Assembly (NCBI GenBank): GCA_964560085.1
Contig: CAZLKF010000010.1
Coordinates: forward strand, 1 to 34,486
Reading direction: 5' to 3'
Length of the DNA stretch: 34,486 bases
From: RUG11241 sp964560085
Lineage (GTDB): Bacteria; Bacillota_I; Bacilli_A; RF39; UBA660
In this document: positions 23,937 through 32,802 of the stretch, piece by piece
How positions within the stretch are numbered: the stretch's first letter is position 1
Layout: every line of letters begins with the position of its first letter
Program-made: the position numbers and the translations under genes
Notes under the pieces: model-generated
The model's database searches: none
What the model was told of the DNA's origin: nothing
Seen by the model: the letters and a program-made list of their open reading frames with translations, nothing else

Positions 23937-25844
23937 TTAATCAGTAAGATATAAAAGAATTGTTGAATTCTCTTTAATGCTAATATTGGCACTTGGAGAT
24001 TGATACAAAACCTTTGATCCATTTCCTTCAGTAACAATCTTAAAACCTTTTAATAATTTTTTTGCATCTTTTAGTTCTAAATTAAGAACATCAGGAACTT
24101 TTTTATATTTGGTATCGTTCCAATTATATTCTTTAGTTAAATAATCATTTCTAACATCAACATTTAAAATGTCAATTGCTGATAGAAATACATTACGCAC
24201 AACTGGTGCTGCAACTGTTCCACCATATTGAGTTACACCTTTAGGGTTATCAATCGCAATATATAAAACAATTTCTGGCTTATCTGCCGGAAAAAATCCG
24301 ATAAAAGAAACAATGTAATTGCCAACTAAGTATGCGCCACCACTTGATTTCTGAGCTGTTCCTGTTTTTCCTCCTACCCGATACCCTTCAATATATGCGT
24401 TGCGGCCAGTTCCTTTCGCGACAACGCTTTCTAAAGCATATCTTACTTTTTCACTTGTCGCTTCAGAAATGACATTATGAACTAATTGTGGAGAATTTTT
24501 TAATATTACACTGTTTGTTTCAGGTTCATTAATGCTTTTAACAATATATGGTCTGTAAAGTTTTCCTCCATTAATGGCAGCAGATACTGCCATCACTTGT
24601 TGAATTGCTGTGACCGATACACCTTGACCAAAGGCAGTGGTTGCTGTTTCCACTAAACCAATTTTATCTTCATGGAATAGTATTCCTGTGCTTTCACCAT
24701 TTAAATCAACTTTTGTTTTTACACCAAAGCCAAAAGATTTTATATAAGAGAAAAGTTTTGTTTTACCTATTTTCAAACCTAAAGACACAAATCCTGGATT
24801 GCAAGAATTTTCGACGACCTCTAAAAAAGTTTCCGCCCCATGTCCTCCATGTTTCCAACAGTGAAGATTTGCACCTTCAACATTAATACTGCCAGAATCA
24901 TAAAAAGTATCATTCTCCAAATCAACAAGATTTTCTTCTAAAGCAGTTGCTAGAGTGATGATTTTAAAAGTTGAACCCGGCTCATAAGTCGCCCAAACCG
25001 GCATATTTCGGTTAATTCTCTCGGCTGTATATGCTTGATAGTTCGCTGGCGAAAAAGAAGGTCTTGATGAAATTGCTAATATTTCTCCATTATTTGGATT
25101 AACTGCTAATCCCCAAGCACCATCTGGATTATACATATTTTCAACATTATCAAGTTCTCTTTCTAGTGCTGCTTGCAATTCTAAATCAATCGTTAAAGTT
25201 ATGTTCATACCGTCTTGTGGTTGTTCATAACTTCCAGATAAATCCAAACGATTACCTTTAGCATCAGAATAGTATTTTATTGCTCCATATTCACCTGTCA
25301 AATAATCATTATACATAAGTTCTAAACCGCTTAATCCTTGATTATCAATTCCTGTAAAACCAATTGTTTGAGCAAAATAAGTATCAAAAGGATAATTTCT
25401 TTTAGTTTCTTTTATAAGATAGACTCCTGGCAAATGAAGATTAGTTATTTTATCAGCAATTTCATAATCTAATCTTCGACCTTCCGGATGAATTCTTTCA
25501 ATTGAGGACTTTTTAGTTACATGTTTATACATTTCTTCATAACTTACATCCAATATTTTGCTTAATAATGATGCTGTATTTTTTTTGTCTTTAACTTGTG
25601 ATGGAATAATAATTACTGAAGACGTTGTCACATTATTCACTAAAACTTTCCCTTTTGAATCATATATTATTCCCCTATTTCCTTCAACAGGTAAATTGCG
25701 ATTCCACAAACTGTCAGCATATTTTTTTAACACTTTATATTCAAAAACTTGTAAATAAAAAACTCTGATTAAAATAACAAATAATACTGAAATTATAATA
25801 ATTAAAATGATTTTCATTCTTTTATGTAATGTTTTAAAAAACAT
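23937..25844 (-). CDS. Class B penicillin-binding protein with PASTA domain (SpoVD/FtsI type)
   Basis: A 635-residue peptidoglycan transpeptidase anchored by one N-terminal helix (about 10-28). A PBP dimerisation domain (about 50-200, with RGIIYDSKGKVLVNN) precedes the transpeptidase. The three active-site motifs are intact: S291-T-F-K294, S347-C-N349 and K493-T-G-T. One PASTA domain (about 580-635) ends the protein, as in SpoVD and PBP2x-like enzymes. AGGTGAT lies three bases before the ATG. It stands alone, outside a dcw cluster, so it may serve elongation, division or spore cortex; the sequence cannot tell which. It shows that the organism makes peptidoglycan, unlike wall-less relatives. 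Confidence 0.93.
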   Translation of the reverse strand: MFFKTLHKRMKIILIIIISVLFVILIRVFYLQVFEYKVLKKYADSLWNRNLPVEGNRGIIYDSKGKVLVNNVTTSSVIIIPSQVKDKKNTASLLSKILDVSYEEMYKHVTKKSSIERIHPEGRRLDYEIADKITNLHLPGVYLIKETKRNYPFDTYFAQTIGFTGIDNQGLSGLELMYNDYLTGEYGAIKYYSDAKGNRLDLSGSYEQPQDGMNITLTIDLELQAALERELDNVENMYNPDGAWGLAVNPNNGEILAISSRPSFSPANYQAYTAERINRNMPVWATYEPGSTFKIITLATALEENLVDLENDTFYDSGSINVEGANLHCWKHGGHGAETFLEVVENSCNPGFVSLGLKIGKTKLFSYIKSFGFGVKTKVDLNGESTGILFHEDKIGLVETATTAFGQGVSVTAIQQVMAVSAAINGGKLYRPYIVKSINEPETNSVILKNSPQLVHNVISEATSEKVRYALESVVAKGTGRNAYIEGYRVGGKTGTAQKSSGGAYLVGNYIVSFIGFFPADKPEIVLYIAIDNPKGVTQYGGTVAAPVVRNVFLSAIDILNVDVRNDYLTKEYNWNDTKYKKVPDVLNLELKDAKKLLKGFKIVTEGNGSKVLYQSPSANISIKENSTILLYLTD

Positions 25845-25902
25845 ATTATCACCTATTTAATAATATTTTTATCATTTTTAAAAAGAATACATTTATTTTT
25901 AT

Positions 25903-25931
25903 TTGACTATCAACCGCTTTTTTGTTATCAT
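25903..25931 (+). promoter_or_regulatory. Promoter of the methyltransferase-like gene
   Basis: TTGACT (25903-25908), 17 bases, TATCAT (25926-25931) on the plus strand, 25 bases before the ATG at 25957. Because the promoter lies inside the longest open frame, translation must begin at the internal ATG. Confidence 0.75.
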
Positions 25932-25956
25932 ATGTACTCAAAAGCGAGGTCATATT

Positions 25957-26844
25957 ATGGAAATATTGAAACCACTACCAAAACATGTTATGAGTGACAT
26001 TAATAATAATATTTTATCAAACAATCAATTAGCTCAATTATTAGTTTCAGGAAGTATATCTAATCATTTAAGCAATTGTTTTCACTCAATTTCCGCAGTT
26101 TATCCATTTACAACTGAACCAATTAATGAATATTTAAAAAATGTTGATTTAGAAGGAAAGTCAGTTCTTACTGTTGCTTCATCTGGTGATCATTTATTAT
26201 CTGCTGTTAATAAAGGGGCTAGTTTTATAACAACTTTTGATATTAGTTGTTTAACTGAATTTTATCAAGAATTAAAAATCGCGGCAGTTTTAAAATTAAG
26301 TTACAAAGATTTTTTAGAATTCTTTGCCGGAACAAAAATATTTGACAACGATACTTATGATTTTGTTAGAGGAGCTTTATCAATTCAAACTAGACAATTT
26401 TGGGATGCTCTTTTCGATTATTATGAAGGTAAAGAAATAAGTGATTCCCAATTGTTTATTGATCAAGACCCAAATCAAAATAAAATTACTAATTGGAATA
26501 GTTATTTAAATAATGAGGATGAGTATCTTAAAACAAGAGAAAATTTGAAAAAAATTCATTTTAATTTTTACAATTTAAATGTTTTACAATTACCATCTAC
26601 ATTAATTAGAAAATTTGATATTGTTATGCTTTCTAATATTCCTCAATACACAAGTGAAATGGGATCTAGTACCAAAGAACTTGCTGATTACATTAAAGAA
26701 AACTTAACTTCTTTGTTAAAAGAAAATGGATCAATAATTGCAACTATTTTTGGGAATGATTCAACTTTTAACCAATTAGATGAAGATGTTGAAATAAAAA
26801 AATTAAATACTGTCATTTCATCATTAACATTTAAGAAAAAATAA
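25957..26844 (+). CDS. DUF3419-like SAM-dependent methyltransferase (295 aa)
   Basis: A Rossmann-type nucleotide-binding region reads SVLTVASSGDHLLSAVNKGA followed by ITTFDIS (about 67-95), matching the glycine-loop and acidic-strand pattern of DUF3419/BtaA-like proteins. A later FDIVMLSNIPQY (about 225-236) fits the post-core strand of the same fold. It has no signal peptide. The start at 25957 is chosen because GAGG lies seven bases before the ATG and the promoter lies within the longer frame. It is one of only two plus-strand genes and is monocistronic, ending in a terminator shared with the convergent beta-helix gene. BtaA makes betaine lipids in other bacteria; that role is not supported here beyond the fold. 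The substrate is unknown. Confidence 0.7.
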   Translation: MEILKPLPKHVMSDINNNILSNNQLAQLLVSGSISNHLSNCFHSISAVYPFTTEPINEYLKNVDLEGKSVLTVASSGDHLLSAVNKGASFITTFDISCLTEFYQELKIAAVLKLSYKDFLEFFAGTKIFDNDTYDFVRGALSIQTRQFWDALFDYYEGKEISDSQLFIDQDPNQNKITNWNSYLNNEDEYLKTRENLKKIHFNFYNLNVLQLPSTLIRKFDIVMLSNIPQYTSEMGSSTKELADYIKENLTSLLKENGSIIATIFGNDSTFNQLDEDVEIKKLNTVISSLTFKKK

Positions 26845-26868
26845 AAAGAGTTTAAAACTCTTTTTTTT
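26843..26868. terminator. Bidirectional terminator between convergent genes
   Basis: AAAAGAGTTT and AAACTCTTTT are exact complements separated by a single A, so the loop opens inside the arms. The structure has T-runs on the plus strand and A/T-rich sequence on the minus strand. Both flanking stop codons touch it. Confidence 0.8.
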
Positions 26869-28594
26869 ATCTTCTTGATGGTCTATTATCAAATCCACCA
26901 TTTCCAATAGTTGTAATAATATTGTTAATAGTTACACTTCCCAATAAGGTACCATTTTTTGTCGCAGAGGTATATAATCCATCTTTAGCAGTACCCGTAT
27001 TCTCACCGCCAAGATAAACATTATATGTCTTATTACTTTTTAATAAAGAAGTGGCTATCACGACAGATTGATATATTTTAGCAGGTTTAAATGTCATAAT
27101 ATTCGCTCCATTAGTATCTTGAACACTAATAATTTCGTTTGTAGAAGAAGTATTAATTGCTAAGCAATTAATTGTTGAACTATTACTAATAGTTTGTAGC
27201 ATTCCACTTGATCCGGCAGCAATTAAAGTTCCACCTGTTACATTAAAGTCAGAATCATAATCAAGGGCTCCATTACCGTTATTAGTCGGCCCATTAACGA
27301 TAACTATGCCATTAGTCATCGCGATACTCCCATTAACATCAATACCATCACCACTAGCATCAATATACATATATCCACCATTTATTTTTAATGTGCCAGT
27401 TGATGATGAAAACGCTCCTCGACCAGGCCTTGCAGATAATGAAGATTGATCATTGCCACCAGCCCCATTAATCCCATCATCACTAGAAATAACATAAATT
27501 GTTCCATCATTTATTTCAATGTTACTGGCTTCAATTCCTTCATAACTTTTATTAATATTTATATTACCATTTTTAATTAAAAGCATATTATCAGCATGAA
27601 TTCCATCATCACCACTGCTTATAGTAATTGTACCATTTTCGATTAAAATATAATTATTTGAATGGATTGAATCATCCTTAGAATCAATATTTATAACACC
27701 TGATTCAATAATTATATTATTACTAGCTTTTATACCTTTACTTCCTTCAGTTGTTAGATAACTAGCACTACCTTCACCAGTTGTAATATCAAATTGACCA
27801 TTCTTTATTTGAATATCTGTAGTTGCGTCAATTGCTTCATCACCGACATCAATATTAAATATTCCATTTTCTATATTAACATATCCTTTTGTAGCATCAT
27901 TCTCTTTTGTTGATTTAATTGCATCGCCAGATGCATTAATAGTAAATGTGCCATCAGCTATAGCAACGGAATCAGTCCCTCGAATTGCATCATCTTTAGC
28001 ATTAATTTCATAAATACCAGCCATTATTTTTAAATTGTCTTTGGAAACAATACCATCTTCATAGTTCGCATTAATAATTAATTTTCCCTCACCATTAATA
28101 GTTAAATCATCTTCACTAAAAAGAACCCCATTTATCTCCTCATTTCCAATACTCGAATCACTTATTTCATTAACACTATCTTTATTTAAAGTAATAACTA
28201 CTTTAGATGCATTTTTTATATAGACTGGATAAGAATCATACGTTAATTTTAAATTATTAAAAATTAGTTTTACAATTTTGTCTTTAGCATCAACAATTAT
28301 TCTTGCTTTTCCTTCCCCATTAATTGTAAATGTTCCTTCATTATTAATAGTAATAATATCATTATTAATAGTTACATTTTCATTAGGAATAACAATGTTT
28401 TCACCAATTGTAATAATTTTATCATCTGTATAAGTCACATCTGTTGTATAGTTTGGTGTTTCATCTGCTTCATCATATGAAGAATTAAGTTTTTCAATAT
28501 TATTAATCTCATTATCAGATTTATAGTTAATAAAAATCAAGGCTATTAAACCAAATCCTATAATAATTACACCAATAATTATTGCCTTTTTCAT
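26867..28594 (-). CDS. Exported beta-helix carbohydrate-binding protein (Cthe_2159/DUF4353-like, 575 aa)
   Basis: One N-terminal membrane segment (about 5-24) is followed by a linker and many repeats of the form I-x-N/D-G-x-I/F-x-I-x-S/A-x-D-D-G/A-I. These include GTFTINASGDAIKS, GIFNIDVGDEAID, GVINIDSKDDSIHS, GTITISSGDDGIHA and GYMYIDASGDGIDV. This parallel beta-helix with Asp-lined turns is characteristic of the Clostridium thermocellum Cthe_2159 polysaccharide-binding family, where the acidic turns bind calcium. A Gly/Arg-rich tail ends GGFDNRPSRR. The start overlaps the DUF4956 stop as TAATG. With VTC and DUF4956 it forms a compact operon; comparable neighbourhoods often carry CotH kinase-like or surface proteins. 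The role in that module is unknown. Confidence 0.85.
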   Translation of the reverse strand: MKKAIIIGVIIIGFGLIALIFINYKSDNEINNIEKLNSSYDEADETPNYTTDVTYTDDKIITIGENIVIPNENVTINNDIITINNEGTFTINGEGKARIIVDAKDKIVKLIFNNLKLTYDSYPVYIKNASKVVITLNKDSVNEISDSSIGNEEINGVLFSEDDLTINGEGKLIINANYEDGIVSKDNLKIMAGIYEINAKDDAIRGTDSVAIADGTFTINASGDAIKSTKENDATKGYVNIENGIFNIDVGDEAIDATTDIQIKNGQFDITTGEGSASYLTTEGSKGIKASNNIIIESGVINIDSKDDSIHSNNYILIENGTITISSGDDGIHADNMLLIKNGNININKSYEGIEASNIEINDGTIYVISSDDGINGAGGNDQSSLSARPGRGAFSSSTGTLKINGGYMYIDASGDGIDVNGSIAMTNGIVIVNGPTNNGNGALDYDSDFNVTGGTLIAAGSSGMLQTISNSSTINCLAINTSSTNEIISVQDTNGANIMTFKPAKIYQSVVIATSLLKSNKTYNVYLGGENTGTAKDGLYTSATKNGTLLGSVTINNIITTIGNGGFDNRPSRR

Positions 28595-29250
28595 TATAGT
28601 TCCTTACTTTCTATTACTTCTCTATTTAAAACAATATTCAAATTGCCATTATGACATCTAAGTTCATCAATAAACTCTTTTTCATCAATTTGTTCTTTTA
28701 AAATCACATTGTAGTATAATTCATATAAACTACCTAAATTAGTTGTTTTTATTTTGGCTAAATTATATTTTTTTGTATATTTTGTTAAAATATCAGTAAA
28801 TTCATTTCTATAATTTAAGTCTTCAGGAATAACTATTTTTAATTTTAATAATTTGTTTTCTCCAAATTTCGTTTTATTTAAAATAATCATTAAAATAGAA
28901 GCTACAATTGTAAATAGAAAAGCAAATAAAACTTGACCCATTCCCAAGGCAAGGCCAACAGCCATTGCCAGAAATATGCTAACTAATTCTCTGGAAGTTC
29001 CTGGCATACTGCGGAAACGAATCAAACTAAAAGCTCCCAAAATAGCAACTGATGTTCCTAGATTGCCATTAACCATTACGATTACTGATTCAACCAATAA
29101 AGGAAGCAACACTAAAGCTACTAAGAAGTTTTTTGTAGCATCACCACCTATCTTATGAGCAAAAGAGATTATAAATCCTAAAATTATACTAGATACAATA
29201 CAAATTATAATATCATTTATTGTTAAAGTTCCACTAAAAATACTTGTCAT
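28594..29250 (-). CDS. DUF4956 membrane protein (218 aa)
   Basis: Three to four membrane helices lie in the first 125 residues. The conserved block GAFSLIRFRSMPGTSRELVSIFLAMAVG (about 72-99) identifies the DUF4956 family, which is nearly always found beside VTC-type polyphosphate-polymerase domains. A soluble cytoplasmic domain of about 90 residues follows. The ATG overlaps the VTC stop by four bases (ATGA), and the stop overlaps the next start (TAATG), so all three proteins are translated in register. The function is unestablished. A plausible idea is that it forms the membrane pore or partner for the polymer made by the VTC protein. Confidence 0.88.
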   Translation of the reverse strand: MTSIFSGTLTINDIIICIVSSIILGFIISFAHKIGGDATKNFLVALVLLPLLVESVIVMVNGNLGTSVAILGAFSLIRFRSMPGTSRELVSIFLAMAVGLALGMGQVLFAFLFTIVASILMIILNKTKFGENKLLKLKIVIPEDLNYRNEFTDILTKYTKKYNLAKIKTTNLGSLYELYYNVILKEQIDEKEFIDELRCHNGNLNIVLNREVIESKEL

Positions 29251-29849
29251 TTAATTTCCTTCTTTCTATATAATGTCCCGTATTTTGAAAAAGATGATGG
29301 ATATATTTTTAACTCTGTTAAACTTTTTACCAACCAAAGAGGTATAGCATTGTTCGCCTTTATTTCCATAATATATTTATCGCTTAAAACAGTGTCTTCA
29401 TTTGATTCATTGAATGAAATGTCATTTAATCTTCCTTTGATGTTATAATCAAAAGTAATTCTTAAATCATCGTTAGTATTTCCTATATATGCTAAGCGAT
29501 CATAATAAACAAAAGCTTTAGGTTTCAAGTTATATTTATTGATCATAGTGTCTATTTCTTTAAATACATGTGAATTGTCAATTGGTATTTTATTCTTCAA
29601 ATATTTTTCTACTGATTCTTTACTAGTAACAATTCTTCTTTTATTAACTAATCCCTTATATTTTTTCTTAATTTCAAAGAAAATAGAATCAGAGTTAGCA
29701 TATTTCCGTAAACGAAGTTTTTCTTTATAAATTGGTTTCTCCAATGAATTAGAAATAAGTTCAAAATTATCAGAATCAAAATAAATACTATATATTTTAT
29801 AGTTAAAGTATTTATCTTTTTGAATGTTTTCTTGAATTTTAGAAATCAA
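29247..29849 (-). CDS. VTC-domain (polyphosphate-polymerase-like) protein, 5' end disrupted
   Basis: The tunnel-type VTC domain is recognisable: YSIYFDSDNFELISNSL, EKLRLRKYANSDSIFFEIKKKY and VNKRRI carry the Arg/Lys residues that line the phosphate tunnel, YYDRLAYI and LRITFDYNI follow, and KYIMEIKANNAIPLWL near the end supplies the metal-binding Glu and Lys. The only standard start in this frame is TTG 29849, without a ribosome site. The frame continues upstream as IFNRVEKKYLVTEKIKNE, clearly the family's missing first strand. The real start therefore lies near 29922, interrupted by one extra base. Family members polymerise phosphate from ATP at the cytoplasmic membrane. It is coupled to DUF4956 by an ATGA overlap. 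It is either a sequencing indel or a damaged gene. Confidence 0.75.
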   Translation of the reverse strand: MISKIQENIQKDKYFNYKIYSIYFDSDNFELISNSLEKPIYKEKLRLRKYANSDSIFFEIKKKYKGLVNKRRIVTSKESVEKYLKNKIPIDNSHVFKEIDTMINKYNLKPKAFVYYDRLAYIGNTNDDLRITFDYNIKGRLNDISFNESNEDTVLSDKYIMEIKANNAIPLWLVKSLTELKIYPSSFSKYGTLYRKKEIK

Positions 29850-29922
29850 TTCATTTTTTATTTTTTCAGTTACTAAATATTTTTTTTCAACTCGATTAAA
29901 TATTTTAATATCGATATTTCAT
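29850..29922 (-). other. Coding 5' extension of the VTC gene with single-base frameshift
   Basis: In frame with the VTC gene, 29918-29850 encodes N-I-D-I-K-I-F-N-R-V-E-K-K-Y and onward, which matches VTC N-termini, but no ATG/GTG/TTG lies in frame. The ATG at 29922 is one base out of frame and hits TAA after five codons. Removing one A from the AAA at 29919-29917 joins it exactly (ATG AAT ATC GAT ATT AAA). GGGTGAT (29927-29921) overlaps that ATG and is better placed for ATC at 29915. A TATAAT lies at 29939-29934. Confidence 0.7.
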
Positions 29923-29983
29923 CACCCAAAATGATTATAGATAATTTTATCATCTTAAATATGTAGAAATTATGGGAAATTAT

Positions 29984-30009
29984 AAAAAAAAGGAGATTTA
30001 ATTCTCCTT
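29984..30009 (-). terminator. Terminator of the LtaS-type gene
   Basis: AAGGAGA pairs with TCTCCTT, followed on the minus strand by eight T. The stop codon lies in the loop. Confidence 0.8.
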
Positions 30010-31941
30010 AAAAACATATTTATAATAATTTTTGTCCAAAACAAGCGCTGACATTGAAAATTTGTTAGAAACAATTGTATTAATTTTTTCAATATATTCA
30101 TTACTTACTTCTTGATTATAAAATGGCGTAAACTTTTTCTTAACAGCATTATATTTACCCTTATCAGTAATCCAACTACGATCATTAAATATAATCAATG
30201 CATCACTATCAGATAAAATATCAGTTCCCATTAATAACCTTGAATCATATTCTATTCCAAACAAATTCAAAATTGTTGGTAATACATCTAATTGATACGC
30301 ATATTTGTCAACAGTAATTGATTCTTTCATTTCACTATTCCACAAAATGAAATTATTCTTATGAACATCAAATTTAAATTCATTAATATAATCAGCATAA
30401 TCTTTAATTTCCTGATCAGTTAAACCATAAGGATAATGATCAGCCGTAATAGCAATAACAGTGTTGGCCAAAGTGCCATTTGCTTCTAATTTCTCAATTA
30501 ACAATTTTAATGCTTGATCAAACTCCATCTGTGTTGCAATATAGGCTTTAATAGAAGTTGAAGCATTTAAATCAGCAACTTCTTTTTTATGTTTTGAAGC
30601 CATTGCATTTCCACCCATAAAATTATAAGCAAGGTGTCCACTGATCGTCATATAATAGGTAACATAATGTTCACTATTGATATATTCATCAACTGTTCCT
30701 TTAATCATATCAACATCACTATTTGGCCACAAACCACATTTTTCCATCTTAATGCCATTGCCACAAGCTTTATAGACGTAACCCATATTAGGATGTGACA
30801 GATGACGATCATAATATTTGTACGCTCCATCATGATAAGCTCGTGCTTCATAACCAAGTGGCTTGAAAACATTAGCATATGTGAATGGTAAATAATTATT
30901 ACGAGATCTATACATATTCCAACCAGTATTTTTGGGTAAAAGTGATAATAAAGATGTATATTCACCATCTGATGTACTTACATAATAAAATGGAGTATAA
31001 AAATTGGTAAATTTAAATCCTTCATTATAAAGTTTGTATAAAGTTGGTGTATACTTTTCATTAATCGCAATTGGTGAAAAGGCTTCAGCAACAAAGACAA
31101 TTAAATTTTTACCTTTAAACATACCTGTATAGTCGTTTTTTATTGTCGGTGTTACCGAATTAAAATATTCATGCATCTGTTTAATTGTTTTCTTTGTTTC
31201 ACCATCTATTAAAGCATTAAAATCAATATTCATTATATTGTATTCCTTGATATTCTCTTTCGTTGGTTCCACTGGTTTTTCTTCACCATTGTTGACGACT
31301 GCTAAAATTTCTTCGAAACCAAATATCGTTCTCTTAGCATCAATGCGCATAGTTGTAAGTAATCCAAATTTAGAAACTGTCAAAGTTGGAACATGAGTTT
31401 CATAGTAAAGACGAGTTGCCGAATAAGGATTTGTTGGTTCTAATTCAATTACTACTAAACAACCAATATGAACAAAAATAGCAATTAAAGCCAACATTCC
31501 CTTAATAAATAGATCAGATTTTTCATATTTAATTGGGAATTTTTTTATAAGTGGAATTAATACCGGAATAAACATAAAAATGATTGGAAATATGTTCTCC
31601 CATATAACTTTTAATATACTATCAATAAATTCAAGAACTTGACCACCATGAAATAGTGAATAAATTGAAAATATTGAAGAATAGTACATATAATGAACAA
31701 ATTGAGCAATAAAAATAAAAGATATCAAAAATGTTATGATTATTGTAATTATTCTGTTTATTTTTTCACTATTAAAAATTGTTTCCAATAAAGTAATTAA
31801 TATTGCTAAAGGAATTGAAAAAACAATTACATATAGAGTATTCAAAGTGAATAAATCATTTAATGTAAAAATTTTAAAAATAAATTCCATAAAAATAAGC
31901 AAAAATATATTAAAATATAAAACGTCTATTTTCTTTTTCAT
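29998..31941 (-). CDS. ltaS: LtaS-family lipoteichoic acid synthase / sulfatase-fold transferase
   Basis: About 647 residues with five N-terminal membrane helices (about 5-175) and an extracellular sulfatase-fold domain (about 265-600). The LtaS active site is present: the nucleophile block VSTSDGEYTSLL with Thr323, an earlier Glu in FVAEAFSP, TISGHLAYNF, and TADHYPYG with the metal-binding Asp-His. It would transfer glycerol-phosphate or similar groups onto lipid-anchored polymer outside the membrane. I start at ATG 31941: a perfect extended -10 (31961-31969) lies so close that the ATG at 31956 would fall at or before the transcript start, and AAGTGAT precedes 31941. It is divergent from the formate channel and has its own terminator. 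Phosphoglycerol versus phosphoethanolamine donor cannot be settled. Confidence 0.85.
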   Translation of the reverse strand: MKKKIDVLYFNIFLLIFMEFIFKIFTLNDLFTLNTLYVIVFSIPLAILITLLETIFNSEKINRIITIIITFLISFIFIAQFVHYMYYSSIFSIYSLFHGGQVLEFIDSILKVIWENIFPIIFMFIPVLIPLIKKFPIKYEKSDLFIKGMLALIAIFVHIGCLVVIELEPTNPYSATRLYYETHVPTLTVSKFGLLTTMRIDAKRTIFGFEEILAVVNNGEEKPVEPTKENIKEYNIMNIDFNALIDGETKKTIKQMHEYFNSVTPTIKNDYTGMFKGKNLIVFVAEAFSPIAINEKYTPTLYKLYNEGFKFTNFYTPFYYVSTSDGEYTSLLSLLPKNTGWNMYRSRNNYLPFTYANVFKPLGYEARAYHDGAYKYYDRHLSHPNMGYVYKACGNGIKMEKCGLWPNSDVDMIKGTVDEYINSEHYVTYYMTISGHLAYNFMGGNAMASKHKKEVADLNASTSIKAYIATQMEFDQALKLLIEKLEANGTLANTVIAITADHYPYGLTDQEIKDYADYINEFKFDVHKNNFILWNSEMKESITVDKYAYQLDVLPTILNLFGIEYDSRLLMGTDILSDSDALIIFNDRSWITDKGKYNAVKKKFTPFYNQEVSNEYIEKINTIVSNKFSMSALVLDKNYYKYVFKEN

Positions 31942-31960
31942 AACATCACTTTCCATCTTA

Positions 31961-31969
31961 ATTATAGCA
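31961..31969 (-). promoter_or_regulatory. Extended -10 promoter of the LtaS-type gene
   Basis: TGCTATAAT on the minus strand, 20 bases before the chosen start. No good -35 is seen. Confidence 0.6.
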
Positions 31970-32016
31970 CAAAATAGGAGTTTTATTTATAACTTGATAA
32001 CATTTTACACTTTTTG

Positions 32017-32025
32017 TGCTAAAAT
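32017..32025 (+). promoter_or_regulatory. Extended -10 promoter of the formate/nitrite channel gene
   Basis: TGCTAAAAT on the plus strand, followed by AGGAGTGAT (32032-32040) just before the ATG. TTGATA upstream at 31994-31999 is 20 bases away, too far for a standard -35. Confidence 0.55.
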
Positions 32026-32043
32026 TAATTTAGGAGTGATTTT

Positions 32044-32784
32044 ATGGAAGAAACTATTAATAATTATACAGAAGTCGGGAAAAACAAAGTAACTAATAAA
32101 ACATACAAAACTTTTTTACTCGCCATATTAGCAGGTGCTTTTATAGCATTTGCTGCTGTTGCTGCAAATGTGGCAGCTAGTAATTTTACAAATTTTAGTT
32201 TGGCTAAAATTTTATCGGCTTTAATATTTCCTTTTGGGTTAATTCTTGTTGTTCTATTTAAAACCGAATTATTTACAGGTAATTGCTTATTAGTTATTCC
32301 AAAGATGAAGAAAGAAATAAGCTTTAAACAATTATTTAAAAACTTAATTATCGTTTATATTGGAAACTTTATTGGAGCTATTATCATTGCTTTAATGTTG
32401 AAATTAGCTGGACATTATGATTTAAGCAATATTGGTGAAACTGCTTTGAAAGTTGCAAAAGCAAAAATAAGTTATGATTTTATTCAAGCATTATTCCTTG
32501 GTATCTTATGTAATATTTTGGTTTGTATGGCTGTCTTACTTAGTTTTTCTGTAAAGAGCACTATTGAGAAAATGTGTGTTATTTATTTACCTATCTTCTT
32601 CTTTATTATTATGGGTTTAGAACACTCAGTTGCCAATATGTATTATTTGACAGCTGGTTACTTAGTTGATTCAAGTATTGGATTAAAAAGCATACTTCTA
32701 AATAATTTATTACCAGTTACTTTAGGAAATATAATTGGTGGTATGGGATTTGCATTTATTATTTATTATGTCAATAAAAAATAG
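32044..32784 (+). CDS. Formate/nitrite transporter family channel (246 aa)
   Basis: A pentameric FNT channel protein with six membrane helices across residues 23-243. The family motif FKTELFTGNC (about 76-85) and the conserved Asn/Gly-rich repeats (VYIGNFIGAI at about 105, NLLPVTLGNIIGG at about 219-231) are present, with LFLGILCNILVCMAVLL (about 149-165) as the central half-helix. It carries formate, nitrite or hydrosulphide. Formate export or uptake fits the fermentative genes in this window, but the substrate is inferred. AGGAGTGAT precedes the ATG. It is monocistronic and convergent with the SPFH gene through a shared hairpin. Confidence 0.92.
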   Translation: MEETINNYTEVGKNKVTNKTYKTFLLAILAGAFIAFAAVAANVAASNFTNFSLAKILSALIFPFGLILVVLFKTELFTGNCLLVIPKMKKEISFKQLFKNLIIVYIGNFIGAIIIALMLKLAGHYDLSNIGETALKVAKAKISYDFIQALFLGILCNILVCMAVLLSFSVKSTIEKMCVIYLPIFFFIIMGLEHSVANMYYLTAGYLVDSSIGLKSILLNNLLPVTLGNIIGGMGFAFIIYYVNKK

Positions 32785-32802
32785 TTCGTTTGAACTATTT
32801 TT
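32777..32802. terminator. Bidirectional terminator between FNT and SPFH genes
   Basis: An eleven-pair stem, AAAAATAGTTC with GAACTATTTTT, around GTTT. The T-run continues on the plus strand, and A-rich sequence serves the minus strand. Both stop codons lie in or beside the stem. Confidence 0.85.

Noticed and set aside
25903..25956. N-terminal extension of the methyltransferase starting at TTG 25903
   Set aside because: This stretch is the gene's own promoter, and a proper ribosome site precedes ATG 25957.
31942..31956. Earlier start of the LtaS-type gene at 31956
   Set aside because: It lies only 4 bases from the -10 hexamer, at or before the probable transcript start.
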